Positions 16,364-25,546 are shown, counted from the stretch's first letter. The stretch is DNA of 64,000 bases from Fuscovulum ytuae (GCF_029953595.1 NZ_CP124535.1:744001-808000), one strand, 5' to 3'. The notes: generated by a model not told the origin, from the sequence alone. A program made the numbers and translations.

Positions 16364-17755
16364 ATGGTGACGATCCGGCTGCACAATTCGAAGACGCGGG
16401 CGAAGGAGGTCTTTGACCCGATCGATCCGATGAATGTGCGGCTCTATGTCTGTGGGCCGACGGTGTATGACCGGGCGCATTTGGGAAATGCCCGGCCTGT
16501 TGTGGTGTTCGATACGCTCTTTCGCTTGCTGCGCCATGTCTATGGCGCGGAGCATGTGACCTATGTGCGGAACTTCACCGATGTGGATGACAAGATCAAC
16601 GCCACCGCCCTTGCACGGAAGGAGGCGGGGGCGGCGGGAACGCTGGAGTCGCTGATCGCGGAGCGGACGGAAGAGACGATCCGCTGGTATCATCAGGATA
16701 TGGATGCGCTGGGGGCACTTAGGCCCACGCATGAACCCCGTGCGACGGCCTATGTGGGCCAGATGATCGCGATGATCGGAGCCTTGATCGAGAAAGGCCA
16801 TGCCTATGCGAAGGATGGCCATGTGCTGTTCCGGGTGCGGTCCTTTAAGGAGTATGGGCGGCTGTCGGGGCGGTCGGTCGATGACATGATCGCGGGCGCA
16901 AGGGTGGAGGTCGCGCCCTTCAAGGAAGACCCGATGGATTTCGTGCTGTGGAAGCCGTCGGATGAAAGCCTGCCGGGATGGGCATCCCCTTGGGGACGGG
17001 GGCGACCGGGGTGGCATATCGAATGCTCGGCCATGTCGCTGGCGCTGCTGGGGGCGAGTTTCGACATTCATGGCGGTGGGATCGACCTGCAATTCCCGCA
17101 TCACGAGAATGAGGTGGCGCAAAGCTGCTGCGCGCATCCTGAGGCGGAGTTTGCCCGCGTCTGGATGCATAACGAGATGTTGCAGGTGGAAGGGAAGAAG
17201 ATGTCCAAATCCTTGGGCAATTTCTTTACCGTGCGGGATCTGTTGGGGCAGGGGATACCGGGCGAGGTGATCCGCTTTGTTTTTCTGGGCACGCATTACG
17301 GTCGGCCCATGGATTGGACGGCGGAGAAGGCGGCGCAGGCAGAGGCCACGTTGCGGAAATGGCGTGGCATGGTGAAGGGGGTGCCTGCGGGGCAGCCATC
17401 GGAGGCGGTGGTGGCGGCGCTGGCTGATGACCTGAACACGGCGGGGGCGATTGCGGAACTGCATGCGTTGGCGGCGGCCGGGGATATGGCCGGGCTGAAG
17501 GCATCGGCTGGGCTTATGGGTCTGCTGGAAGATCATATGGGGGCCTGGGCCGAGGCGGGCGTTGACCTGTCGCCCTTGGCCGCGCGGTTGGCCGATCTGC
17601 GGAGTGCCGCGATGGCGTCAAAGGATTTTGCCCCGGTGGATGCGATGAAGGCGGCGCTTCTGGCGGCGGGGGTGGAGGTGCGGATGTCGAAAGCGGGGGT
17701 GGAGCTATTGCCCGGGCCGGGGTTCGATGCCGCAAAGCTGGAGGGGCTGGTCTGA
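16364..17755 (+). CDS. cysS: Cysteinyl-tRNA synthetase
   Basis: CysS charges tRNA-Cys. The 463-residue enzyme has the zinc ligand Cys30 in VCGPTVYD, the HIGH-type motif HLGN at 39-42, WHIECSAM and KMSKS at 279-283. ATG 16364 gives [12 protein letters not shown], the family N-terminus, preceded by GAGGTTGGGG; an in-frame ATG at 16334 adds ten unconserved residues. A possible Cys-rich leader peptide lies 113 bp upstream. A repeat element and cimA follow. Confidence 0.96.
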   Translation: MVTIRLHNSKTRAKEVFDPIDPMNVRLYVCGPTVYDRAHLGNARPVVVFDTLFRLLRHVYGAEHVTYVRNFTDVDDKINATALARKEAGAAGTLESLIAERTEETIRWYHQDMDALGALRPTHEPRATAYVGQMIAMIGALIEKGHAYAKDGHVLFRVRSFKEYGRLSGRSVDDMIAGARVEVAPFKEDPMDFVLWKPSDESLPGWASPWGRGRPGWHIECSAMSLALLGASFDIHGGGIDLQFPHHENEVAQSCCAHPEAEFARVWMHNEMLQVEGKKMSKSLGNFFTVRDLLGQGIPGEVIRFVFLGTHYGRPMDWTAEKAAQAEATLRKWRGMVKGVPAGQPSEAVVAALADDLNTAGAIAELHALAAAGDMAGLKASAGLMGLLEDHMGAWAEAGVDLSPLAARLADLRSAAMASKDFAPVDAMKAALLAAGVEVRMSKAGVELLPGPGFDAAKLEGLV

Positions 17756-17774
17756 TGGGGCTTCTGTCGCAAAA

Positions 17775-17835
17775 GGGGGGCTGTCTGCCCCCTGCGGACT
17801 TTGACGTGATCCCCCGAGGATGTTTTTCGACTGAA
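17775..17835. repeat. Interspersed repeat, GGGCTGTCTGCCC hairpin plus GAGGATGTTTTTCGAC
   Basis: GGGGGC/GCCCCC around TGTCT (17776-17792) is followed by CCCCCGAGGATGTTTTTCGAC. The same two blocks recur at 24440-24500 after another plus-strand gene; related short forms occur at 23088 and 60285. It looks like a chromosomal intergenic repeat family of the BIME type. Confidence 0.6.
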
Positions 17836-17855
17836 AAGGAAGGGGAGGGGCGCGC

Positions 17856-19490
17856 ATGACCCGCGAGCGGCTTTACCTGTTCGACACCACGCTGCGCGAC
17901 GGGCAGCAGACGCAGGGCGTGCAGTTTTCCACCGCCGAGAAGCGGGTCATCGCAGCGGCACTGGATGATCTGGGCGTGGATTATATCGAAGGGGGTTGGC
18001 CTGGGGCGAACCCGACGGATAGCGAGTTCTTTTCGGGACGCGCGCCGACGCGGGCGGTGATGACGGCCTTCGGCATGACCAAGCGCGTGGGACGGTCTGC
18101 CGAGAATGACGATGTGCTGGCGGCTGTTCTGGATGCCGGGACGCCTGCCGTCTGTCTGGTCGGCAAGACGCATGAGTTTCATGTGAAGACGGCGTTGGGA
18201 TGCACGCTTGAGGAAAACCGCGAGGCGATCCGGGCGAGCGTGGCGCACTGTGTGGCCAAGGGGCGCGAGGCGCTGTTTGATGCCGAGCATTTCTTCGACG
18301 GTTATCGCGCCGATCCGGCCTATGCGTTGGACTGTCTGCGTGCGGCGTTGGAGGCGGGGGCGCGGTGGATCGTGCTGTGCGATACCAATGGGGGCACGCT
18401 GCCTGCCGAGGTGGGGCGCGTGGTGAGCGAGGTGATTGCGGCGGGCGTGCCGGGGGATCGGCTGGGCATCCATTGCCACGACGATACGGGAAATGCGGTG
18501 GCCAATTCGCTGGCCGCCGTGGATGCGGGATGTCGGCAGATTCAAGGAACGCTGAACGGGTTGGGGGAGCGCTGCGGGAATGCAAACCTGACGACGATCA
18601 TCCCGACGCTTTTGCTGAAGGAGCCTTATGCGGGTCGGTTTGAAACGGGGGTCACGCGTGAGGCGCTGGCGGGGATGGTGCGGGTCAGCCGCCAGTTGGA
18701 CGATATCCTGAACCGTGTGCCGTTGCGCAGCGCGCCCTATGTGGGGGCGTCGGCCTTTGCGCATAAGGCGGGGCTGCATGCGAGCGCGATCCTGAAGGAC
18801 CCGTCGACCTATGAGCATGTCGATCCTTCGGTGGTCGGCAATGAGCGCGTCATCCCGATGAGCAATCAGGCCGGGCAGTCGAATCTGCGGGCAAGGCTGG
18901 CGGCGGCGGGGATCGTGGTTGATCCGAAGGATGCCCGGCTGGGGCGCATCCTTGAGGTCGTCAAGGCGCGCGAGGATCAGGGCTATGCCTATGACCGGGC
19001 GCAGGCGAGTTTCGAGCTTGTGGCGCGGGCGGAATTGGGGCTGTTGCCGGAATTCTTTGAGGTGAAGCGCTATCGGGTGACGGTGGAGCGGCGGAAGAAC
19101 AAATATAATGAGATGGTCAGCCTGTCGGAGGCCGTGGTCGTGGTGAAGATCGGCGAGCGGAAGATGCTGTCGGTTTCCGAGTCGATGGATGAGACGGGGA
19201 CGGATCGGGGTCCGGTCAATGCGCTGGCCAAGGCGTTGGGGAAGGACCTTGGCCCTTATCAGGCGGTGATCGACGACATGAAACTGGTGGATTTCAAAGT
19301 GCGCATCACGCAAGGCGGCACCGAGGCCGTCACGCGCGTGATCATCGACAGCGAGGACAGCCGGGGGCGGCGCTGGTCTACCGTGGGGGTGAGCGCGAAT
19401 ATCGTGGATGCCAGTTTCGAGGCGCTGCTGGACGCGATCAACTGGAAGCTGATCCGGGATGTGGGGCGGCCTGTGGGCGGTTCTGCGTGA
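17856..19490 (+). CDS. cimA: (R)-Citramalate synthase
   Basis: CimA condenses pyruvate and acetyl-CoA to citramalate, the threonine-independent route to 2-oxobutyrate and isoleucine. The 544-residue protein belongs to the DRE-TIM metallolyases: DTTLRDGQQTQGV (metal and catalytic Arg-Asp), HCHDDTGNAVANSLAAVDAG, and a C-terminal LeuA dimerisation/allosteric domain. Its N-terminal pattern and length fit the CimA type rather than 2-isopropylmalate synthase. The stop overlaps the start of a methyltransferase gene. Product feedback probably acts through the C-terminal domain. Confidence 0.9.
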   Translation: MTRERLYLFDTTLRDGQQTQGVQFSTAEKRVIAAALDDLGVDYIEGGWPGANPTDSEFFSGRAPTRAVMTAFGMTKRVGRSAENDDVLAAVLDAGTPAVCLVGKTHEFHVKTALGCTLEENREAIRASVAHCVAKGREALFDAEHFFDGYRADPAYALDCLRAALEAGARWIVLCDTNGGTLPAEVGRVVSEVIAAGVPGDRLGIHCHDDTGNAVANSLAAVDAGCRQIQGTLNGLGERCGNANLTTIIPTLLLKEPYAGRFETGVTREALAGMVRVSRQLDDILNRVPLRSAPYVGASAFAHKAGLHASAILKDPSTYEHVDPSVVGNERVIPMSNQAGQSNLRARLAAAGIVVDPKDARLGRILEVVKAREDQGYAYDRAQASFELVARAELGLLPEFFEVKRYRVTVERRKNKYNEMVSLSEAVVVVKIGERKMLSVSESMDETGTDRGPVNALAKALGKDLGPYQAVIDDMKLVDFKVRITQGGTEAVTRVIIDSEDSRGRRWSTVGVSANIVDASFEALLDAINWKLIRDVGRPVGGSA

Positions 19491-20212
19491 TGGATTGGGA
19501 GGCGTTTTTCACCGTTCACAGCGACCTGCCGCGCGAAGGGCCGGGGGAGGCTGCCGATGTGGCCTGGGCCCTGGACTTGGCGGGGGTGCCGGAGGGCGCT
19601 GCCATCTGTGATGCGGGGGCCGGGGCGGGGGGGGATGTGGCCTCTTTGCTGACCGTGCCGGGGGCGCGGGTTCTGGCCATCGACACCTATCCGGGATTTG
19701 TGGCGCAAATGCAGGCGCGGTTTGCGGGTGAGGATCGGGTGGAGGTGGAAGAGGCCGATATGGCGGATTTGGCCGCGCATCCGGCGGGACCCTTTGACCT
19801 GATCTGGTGTGCTGGAGCGCTGTATTTCCTTGGGTTGGAGGAAGGTCTCGCGCGAATGGGGGCGGCCTTGAAGCCCGGCGGAGTGCTGGCCTTTACGGAG
19901 CCTTGCTTTTTCACCCCCGCGCCGTCAGAGGCGGCGGTCGGGTTCTGGGAGGGGTATCCCACGCGCGATGCGGCAGGGATTGCCAATGCGGTGGCCGCGG
20001 CGGGGTATGACAGCCTTGGCGCGCGGGCCTTGGGCGATGGCGCTTGGGAGGCCTATTTCGCACCGATGGAGGCGCGGATTGAAACGCTGCGACCGGGGGC
20101 GGATGCAGCTTTGGCAGCGATGCTTGACCTTTGTGCGGGGGAGGCCGCGCAGTGGCGACAGGTGCGACGTGAGACGGGCTATCTGTTGACGGTGGCGCGA
20201 TGGAGGGGGTGA
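19490..20212 (+). CDS. Class I SAM-dependent methyltransferase
   Basis: A 240-residue methyltransferase with the SAM-binding loop ICDAGAGAGGDVASLL near residue 40, VLAIDTYPGFVAQM as motif II, and FDLIWCAGALYFLG as motif IV. The substrate is unknown. ATG 19490 shares one base with the cimA stop; GTG 19487 is a possible alternative. It overlaps the next gene by 13 bp, so cimA, this gene and the phytoene-synthase-like gene probably form one operon. Confidence 0.8.
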   Translation: MDWEAFFTVHSDLPREGPGEAADVAWALDLAGVPEGAAICDAGAGAGGDVASLLTVPGARVLAIDTYPGFVAQMQARFAGEDRVEVEEADMADLAAHPAGPFDLIWCAGALYFLGLEEGLARMGAALKPGGVLAFTEPCFFTPAPSEAAVGFWEGYPTRDAAGIANAVAAAGYDSLGARALGDGAWEAYFAPMEARIETLRPGADAALAAMLDLCAGEAAQWRQVRRETGYLLTVARWRG

Positions 20213-20991
20213 CGGCATCCGCCATCGGGGCCTGCGCTGCGTTGGTGGAGCGGGGGGACCCTGACCGCTATGCTGCGGTGATGGCGGCACCTGTTGCGGC
20301 GCGGGGGCGGCTTTTCGTTCTATATGCCTTCAATCTTGAAGTGGCGCGCGCGCCTTGGGTGACGCAAGAGCCGATGATCGCCGAGATGCGTCTGCAATGG
20401 TGGCGCGATATGGTGGCCGAGGCGGCGGCGGGCGCGCCTGCACGCGCGCATGAGGTGGCGGGGCCGCTGGCGGCGCTGATCAGGGAAGCGGGTCTGCCGG
20501 TGGCGGTGCTGGACCGGTTGGTAGAAGCGCGGCGCTGGGATGTTTACCGCGAGCCGTTTGAGGATCAGGCGGCGCTGGTGGCTTATCTGGAAGATACCGG
20601 CGCGGGGCTGATGTGGCTGGCAGGCTGCGCCCTTGGCGCGGGGGCGGCGGATGAGGCCTGCTTGCGCGCGGCGGGATGGGCGGCGGGGCTGGCCGGATTT
20701 CTGCGGGCCGTGCCAGAATTGGAGGCGCGGGGACGTGTGCCGCTGGTCGATGGGCGGGCCGAGGCGGTGGCGGCACTGGCGCGGCAAGGGCTTGACCGGA
20801 TGGCAGGGGCGCGGGCGGGATTGCGGCGGATGGGGGCGGCGCGGGTTGCGACCATCGCGGCTTGGCAGGCCGAAGCCATTTTGCGCATTGCGGCGAAAGA
20901 TCCGGGTCGGGTGGCAGCTGGGGCCTTGCAGCCATCAGAATTCGCGCGACGTTGGGGGTTGTTACGGGCCGGTTTGCGCGGTCGAATCTAG
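20200..20991 (+). CDS. Squalene/phytoene synthase-family protein, NDUFAF6-like
   Basis: A 263-residue all-helical isoprenoid-synthase-fold protein (FVLYAFNLEVARAPWVTQEPMIAEMRLQWWRDMV). The two Asp-rich motifs needed for prenyl diphosphate chemistry are not evident: the segment where one is expected reads RLVEARRWDVYREP. This pattern fits the NDUFAF6-type complex I assembly-factor branch better than a carotenoid enzyme; that is inference. It overlaps the upstream methyltransferase by 13 bp. Confidence 0.7.
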   Translation: MEGVTASAIGACAALVERGDPDRYAAVMAAPVAARGRLFVLYAFNLEVARAPWVTQEPMIAEMRLQWWRDMVAEAAAGAPARAHEVAGPLAALIREAGLPVAVLDRLVEARRWDVYREPFEDQAALVAYLEDTGAGLMWLAGCALGAGAADEACLRAAGWAAGLAGFLRAVPELEARGRVPLVDGRAEAVAALARQGLDRMAGARAGLRRMGAARVATIAAWQAEAILRIAAKDPGRVAAGALQPSEFARRWGLLRAGLRGRI

Positions 20992-21036
20992 AGCCTTGTC
21001 GGGCGCAAGGCGGCGGTTGGTCCGGTTTCGGACTAA

Positions 21037-21045
21037 TTATCCACA
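21037..21045 (+). promoter_or_regulatory. Perfect DnaA-box sequence in AT-rich spacer
   Basis: TTATCCACA, the strong DnaA-box consensus, is followed by an AT-rich stretch (AAAATTATGTATATG) in an otherwise GC-rich gap. Only one box is seen, so this is not an origin; it may regulate the Hint-domain gene 133 bp downstream or be chance. Confidence 0.35.
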
Positions 21046-21177
21046 AAAATTATGTATATGCCCTAGAAAATCCTGAATTGCGTCCGTTTCAGACCACGGA
21101 TGGCTGGCACGGTAAGGTGTGAGTGGCGGATCGTTCGGATCTGTCGCCGTGCGGCCCGTAGCGGTCTGGACTGAGTG

Positions 21178-21714
21178 ATGAGCATTGTAACGCCCATTCT
21201 TCCCGTGGATGTCGAGGCGGCACCGTCGCCCCGGGGGTTTGTTGGTGGGACGCGCCTGATGACGCCTTCGGGCTGGCGCAAGATCGAAAGCTTGCAAGCG
21301 GGGGATATTCTCTCCTGCTGCAAGGAAGAACCAATTGTCATCCGCTCGATCCGGGCGATCGTGCTGTCGCGCATTGGCGTGAAGGTCGTCTATGTGAACG
21401 GAAAAGCGCGAGGGCAGGGCCGGGGGGCAGAGGCGCTTTATCTTGCGCCCGAGCAGATGATCGTCGTCGCGGGGGATCGTTTGGCCGCCTATTTCGGCGT
21501 GGAAGAGGCCTTGGCGCCGATTGGCGCCCTGATTGATGGGCAGGATCTGCGGTTGGTCGACGCCCCTGTCGGCGAGATCTGGTATGAGATCGAAATGGAA
21601 GAAGCCTGTGCCTTGGTCGTGGAAGGTCTTCAGGTTGCCCTGGGCGATGCCGCGCGGGACAGCCGACCCGCCCTAAGCGTGGCAGAGGCGCGGCTTCTGG
21701 CGCTGGCGGCGTGA
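21178..21714 (+). CDS. Hint-domain (Hedgehog/intein) protein lacking the N-terminal Cys
   Basis: A 178-residue protein dominated by a Hint fold: GFVGGTRLMTPSGWRKIESLQAGDILSC at about residues 20-47, followed by EALYLAPEQMIVVAGDRLAAYFG. Related alphaproteobacterial Hint_2 proteins have C-F-x-x-G-T at the start of the domain; here the first position is Gly (RGFVGGT), so self-cleavage by an N-S shift is unlikely. There are no flanking extein-like domains. ATG 21178 is preferred over GTG 21175. Function unknown. Confidence 0.75.
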   Translation: MSIVTPILPVDVEAAPSPRGFVGGTRLMTPSGWRKIESLQAGDILSCCKEEPIVIRSIRAIVLSRIGVKVVYVNGKARGQGRGAEALYLAPEQMIVVAGDRLAAYFGVEEALAPIGALIDGQDLRLVDAPVGEIWYEIEMEEACALVVEGLQVALGDAARDSRPALSVAEARLLALAA

Positions 21715-21718
21715 GGCG

Positions 21719-22936
21719 CTAGCGCGCCTCGCGCGGGCGCATGGCAAGCCAGATGAGGGCACCACCCGCCAGCACGAGGAAGGGCAGCATGGCGAAGTTG
21801 ACCGCTTGCCAGCCCTCTTGAACCGATCCCCCCGAACAATTCATCAACCCGCCGGATGAGAAAGACGCGAGGGTCACGCCGCCGAAGACCACAAGGTCGT
21901 TCAGACCTTGCAGGCGGCCCTTTTCCTCTGCTGCTTGGGCGGCGGTGAGCATGGTCGTCGCGCCGATGAAGCCGAAGTTCCAGCCGAGGCCCAGCAGGAT
22001 GAGGGCGAGGAAGAAATTCTCAAGTTCCACCCCCGCGATGGCGACAGCACCCGCCCCGGCAAGGATCACAAGGCCGGTGGCCACGATCCTTTCCGCGCCG
22101 AACCGGGCGATGAGGTGGCCGGTGAAGAAACTGGGGGCATACATGGCAAGGACATGGGCGGTGACGACGTCGGCCGCGTTGCCCTTTGAAAAGCCACAGC
22201 CCACCACGGCGAGGGGGGATGAGGTCATCACGAGGTTCATCAGCGCATAAGAGACAGTCGCGCAGATCATCGCCACGGCGATGACGGGGGTGCGGATCAA
22301 TTCGCCGCGCGTGCGGCCGGTGGATGCGCCGATGGCGGGCGGCCGGGGCTTGGGGATGTCGAGCAGGGTGAAGAGGAAAACGCCCAGGCCATTGAGCGCG
22401 ATAATGGCAAGATAGGTGCCGAGGAAGGGGACGGCCATCGACTCGGCGGTGAGTTTCACCAGCTGCGGGCCGATTACGGCGGAGAGGAGGCCCCCGGCCA
22501 TGACGAGGGAGATGGCCTTGGGACGATAGGCCTCCGAGGCGGTATCGGCGGCGGCAAAGCGGTAGAAGCCTTGGGCCGACATGTAGATGCCCGTGAACAG
22601 CGCGGCGAGGACGAAAAGCGCGAAATTCGCGGTGGATAGTGCATAGGCCCCGAGTGCCCCGCCGATCCCGCCCCCAAGCGCCCCGATGGCAAAGCCTGCG
22701 CGGCGGCCGTATTTCTGCATGAAGGCCGAGATTGGGGTGGCGGTCAGCATGGAGCCTATGACGGCGGCGCTGATGGGCAGGGTGGCCCAGCAGGCATTGG
22801 GCGCAAGGCTTTGGCCAGCAAGCCCTGCCACGGTGAAGATCATGGGCATCTGCGCGCCAAGGATGGCCTGCGCCGCGACGAGGACGAGGACATTGCGTTT
22901 GGCGGTGGAGTCGGTTGGGGCGGCGCTGTCGGTCAT
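21719..22936 (-). CDS. Major facilitator superfamily transporter
   Basis: A 405-residue integral membrane protein with about 12 predicted helices, starting MTDSAAPTDSTAKRNVLVLVAAQAILGAQMPMIFTVAGLAG. A cytoplasmic loop after helix 2 reads QKYGRRAGFAIGALGG, the MFS motif. ATG 22936 is chosen; the frame opens further upstream with a Pro-rich, unconserved stretch. It is convergent with the Hint gene and divergent from the DNA glycosylase. The substrate is not predictable. Confidence 0.85.
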   Translation of the reverse strand: MTDSAAPTDSTAKRNVLVLVAAQAILGAQMPMIFTVAGLAGQSLAPNACWATLPISAAVIGSMLTATPISAFMQKYGRRAGFAIGALGGGIGGALGAYALSTANFALFVLAALFTGIYMSAQGFYRFAAADTASEAYRPKAISLVMAGGLLSAVIGPQLVKLTAESMAVPFLGTYLAIIALNGLGVFLFTLLDIPKPRPPAIGASTGRTRGELIRTPVIAVAMICATVSYALMNLVMTSSPLAVVGCGFSKGNAADVVTAHVLAMYAPSFFTGHLIARFGAERIVATGLVILAGAGAVAIAGVELENFFLALILLGLGWNFGFIGATTMLTAAQAAEEKGRLQGLNDLVVFGGVTLASFSSGGLMNCSGGSVQEGWQAVNFAMLPFLVLAGGALIWLAMRPREAR

Positions 22937-23087
22937 GGGCGAAGGGTTACTCTGTGGCGTGGCGGGGGCAAGGGACAAATGCGCGCGGGTGAATACCTTT
23001 CTCGGACGCGGGGGGACAGGCGTCCACCCGCCCCCCCCTTTTTCCGAAAGCACCGGACGGCGCGCGGGATGGCTGGCCTTGGGAGGC

Positions 23088-23106
23088 GTATTTGGGCCAA
23101 GATGAA
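23088..23106. repeat. Short interspersed repeat upstream of DNA glycosylase
   Basis: GTATTTGGGCCAAGATGAA recurs with one change at 60285-60303, also just before a gene start. It appears to be a short member of the intergenic repeat family seen at 17775 and 24440. Confidence 0.5.
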
Positions 23107-23128
23107 GGAGCAGGCTGGAGGGGATGTG

Positions 23129-23761
23129 GTGGCGGTCGGGCGGATCATTCGGACAGAGACTTGTGTGGCCGAAGGGGCGGCATGGCTGGCAGAACGAGAG
23201 CCACGCTTTGCTGCGGCGCTTGCGATGACAGGGCCATTGCCGCTGCGGCGGCGAGAGGATGGGTTTCGGGCCTTGTTGTCAGCCATCGTGAGCCAGCAGG
23301 TTTCGGTTGCCTCGGCCAATGCGATCTGGGCGCGGATGGAGGCGGCGGGGTTATGCGAGCCGGATACGATGGCCTGTGCCACGGAAGAGGCGCTGCGGGC
23401 GGCGGGGCTGTCGCGGCAGAAGGCGCGCTATGGGCAGGAATTGGCGCGGGCGGGGATTGATTTCGATGCCCTGCGCGGGGTGCCGGATGAAGAGGTGGTG
23501 GCGGTCTTGACGGCGGTGCCGGGGATCGGGCGCTGGACGGCAGAGATTTACGCGATGTTCGCCTTGGGGCGGGCGGATGTTTTTGCGCCGGCCGATCTGG
23601 CCTTGCAGGAGGCGGCGCGGCTTTTGTTCGGGCTGGAGGCGCGGCCATCGGAGCGGGTTTTGCGCGGTATGGCGGAGGCATGGTCGCCTTGGCGGGCGGT
23701 TGCGGCGCGGATGCTCTGGGCCTACTACCATGTGGAAAAGGCGCGGGAGGGCATCAGGTGA
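23129..23761 (+). CDS. DNA-3-methyladenine glycosylase II (AlkA-type)
   Basis: A 210-residue HhH-GPD base-excision glycosylase. The helix-hairpin-helix reads LTAVPGIGRWTAEIYAMFALG, followed by the catalytic Asp in APADLALQ; LLSAIVSQQVSVASANAIWARM is the family's N-terminal core. It would remove alkylated purines. I prefer GTG 23129, five bases after GGAGGGG; ATG 23102 is possible but falls in the repeat element. The stop overlaps the esterase start (GTGA). Confidence 0.85.
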   Translation: MAVGRIIRTETCVAEGAAWLAEREPRFAAALAMTGPLPLRRREDGFRALLSAIVSQQVSVASANAIWARMEAAGLCEPDTMACATEEALRAAGLSRQKARYGQELARAGIDFDALRGVPDEEVVAVLTAVPGIGRWTAEIYAMFALGRADVFAPADLALQEAARLLFGLEARPSERVLRGMAEAWSPWRAVAARMLWAYYHVEKAREGIR

Positions 23762-24420
23762 GCGAGGGATTGAAATTCGGGCGCAAGGCGGCGCGGAGCG
23801 GCAAGGCGCGGTCGATTGTCGTCTTCGTGCATGGCTATGGCGCGGATGGGGCAGACCTGTTGGGCCTTGGCGATGCGCTGGCGCCGCATCTGCCGGATAC
23901 GGTCTTTGTCGCGCCAGATGCGCCGCAGCCCTGTGTCGGCAATCCTTTCGGGTTCCAATGGTTTCCGATCCCTTGGTTGGACGGGTCTTCGGAAGAGGCG
24001 GCGCGGGAGGGGATGGCGGCATCCGTTGCGTTGTTGAATGCCTTTCTCGATGCGCGGCTGACGGAGGAGGGCCTTGGGGCCGACGCGCTGGCGCTTGTTG
24101 GGTTTTCGCAAGGGGCGATGATGAGCCTGCATGTTGCGCCGCGCCGGGCTGAGGCCGTGGCAGGGGTGGTGGCGATTTCGGGGCGGTTATTGGTGCCGGA
24201 GCGGTTGGCGGCAGAAGCGGTAGTGAAGCCGCCCGTGCTGCTGATCCATGGCGATCAGGACCCGGTGGTGCCTTTTGCCGATATGGGGCTGGCGGGGGAT
24301 GCGCTGGTGGCGGCTGGGTTTGAAACCTATGGTCATGTGATGGAAGGCACCGGGCATGGAATTGCGCCGGATGGTTTGGGCGTGAGCTTGCAGTTTCTGA
24401 AGGAGCGGCTGCCGCGGTGA
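23758..24420 (+). CDS. Alpha/beta-hydrolase, phospholipase/carboxylesterase family
   Basis: A 220-residue cytoplasmic serine hydrolase. The nucleophile Ser117 is in GFSQGAM, the acid Asp168 in GDQDPVVP and His200 in GTGHGI; the oxyanion-side HGYGADGADL motif lies at 25-34. This matches the bacterial carboxylesterase/acyl-protein thioesterase-like family; the natural substrate is unknown. The start is GTG 23758, overlapping the glycosylase stop, so the two are co-translated. Confidence 0.87.
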   Translation: MSEGLKFGRKAARSGKARSIVVFVHGYGADGADLLGLGDALAPHLPDTVFVAPDAPQPCVGNPFGFQWFPIPWLDGSSEEAAREGMAASVALLNAFLDARLTEEGLGADALALVGFSQGAMMSLHVAPRRAEAVAGVVAISGRLLVPERLAAEAVVKPPVLLIHGDQDPVVPFADMGLAGDALVAAGFETYGHVMEGTGHGIAPDGLGVSLQFLKERLPR

Positions 24421-24439
24421 GGGATGGCTGACGTTGCAG

Positions 24440-24500
24440 GAGGGCTGTCTGCCCCCCCTCGTCGCTGCGCCCCTCACCCCCTGAGGATATTTTTCGACAA
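24440..24500. repeat. Interspersed repeat, second full copy
   Basis: GGGCTGTCTGCCCCCC is followed after about 20 bp by CCCCCTGAGGATATTTTTCGAC, matching the copy at 17775-17835 in both blocks and order. Both copies lie just 3' of a plus-strand gene. Confidence 0.6.
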
Positions 24501-24545
24501 AACATGGGGACGGGGGCGCGTTAACCCCAATAGAGTGCTGCTGGG

Positions 24546-25523
24546 TCAGGCGGTGGTGGCGTCGAGATAGGCGGCGCAGCCGGTGAGGGCGGCAAAGTCA
24601 TCCTCGACCACAGTGACGGAGAAATCCTTTTCCAGAAGGTCAACCCGGCGGGCTTCGCGGAAGGTTTCGGTTAGGCCGAAGCGCGCGAAATGCGGGGTCA
24701 TGGCGCGGGACATGCCGCCGATCAGGTAGATGCCGCCATAGGGCAGGTGAATCAGGGCCAGGTCGGCCAGAACCTGCGCGAGGATCGTGGTGTAAAGCCG
24801 CGCGGCATGGACGGCGATGGGGTCGCCTGCGGACAGCGCGGTGAGAACCTCGGCAGAGGATTTTTCGGTGGATTGACCGGCCTCGACGGCCGCGAAGGCG
24901 TGGAGGTTGGCAAGCCCGCGTCCGGCCAGCACTTCTTCCACGCCGCAATGGGGGGTTTCTGCGCGGGCCGCGAGGCGCTGTTCGATGAAGCGCATGAGGC
25001 GGAGGTCTTCTTCCGACCGGACGGGCATGTTCACATGGCCGCATTCCGAAGGGGGCACGACGCGGGCAGCACCCTGCCCATGGACAGGGGCGGCATTGAC
25101 CCCGGTGCCAAGGCCCACGACGAGCATGGCAGCGCCGCTATGGGCGGGGCCGGAAATCAGCGGGCGCAGATGGGTGGGGGCGATATGGCCGAGAGCATGG
25201 CCCTGTGCCTGAAGGTCGTTCAGGATCGCCACGCGGCGGGCACCGGTGGCGGTGGTGAGTTTTGTGCCGTCCATGACCCAATCGAGATTGGTCATGCTGG
25301 CGATGCCATCCTGCACGGGGCCAGCGGCGGCGACGCAGACGCCATCGGGTTGCGCGCCCGTGCTGGAGAGGTAGTCGCGCAGGATATGGGCGATGTCCTG
25401 ACCGCGCGCTTTGTATTCGGCATTGGGATAGCGGGCGATGCTGGCTTCGCGCACGGCGGTGCCGTCGGCAAGGGCGACCCTTGTATTGGTGCCGCCGATA
25501 TCGGCGAGGATGGCGAGGGTCAT
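24546..25523 (-). CDS. glk: Glucokinase
   Basis: Glk phosphorylates glucose with ATP to glucose-6-phosphate. The 325-residue protein has the phosphate-1 motif ADIGGTNTRVAL at 7-18 and the Glk (not ROK) pattern VGLGTGVNAA and SECGHVNMPVRSEEDL. ATG 25523 gives MTLAILADIGG. It is the last gene of the minus-strand set regulator-beta-glucosidase-glk, beginning 23 bp after the glucosidase stop, and would process glucose released by AglA and the GH1 enzyme. Confidence 0.93.
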   Translation of the reverse strand: MTLAILADIGGTNTRVALADGTAVREASIARYPNAEYKARGQDIAHILRDYLSSTGAQPDGVCVAAAGPVQDGIASMTNLDWVMDGTKLTTATGARRVAILNDLQAQGHALGHIAPTHLRPLISGPAHSGAAMLVVGLGTGVNAAPVHGQGAARVVPPSECGHVNMPVRSEEDLRLMRFIEQRLAARAETPHCGVEEVLAGRGLANLHAFAAVEAGQSTEKSSAEVLTALSAGDPIAVHAARLYTTILAQVLADLALIHLPYGGIYLIGGMSRAMTPHFARFGLTETFREARRVDLLEKDFSVTVVEDDFAALTGCAAYLDATTA

Positions 25524-25546
25524 GGGTCGCTCCGTCCGGGCAGGGA

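Noticed and set aside
15980-17536. 518-codon minus-strand open frame over cysS
   Set aside because: Arg/Pro/His-rich shadow of cysS, which has clear catalytic motifs.
17514-19313. 599-codon minus-strand open frame over cimA
   Set aside because: Antisense to the conserved cimA; composition typical of a GC-rich shadow.
20200-20991. Phytoene synthase of carotenoid synthesis
   Set aside because: The Asp-rich motifs are not evident and no crt genes are adjacent.
21712-21730. Hairpin between Hint gene and MFS gene as a terminator
   Set aside because: Stem GAGGCGC/GCGCCTC is followed by G/C-rich sequence on both sides, with no T-run.
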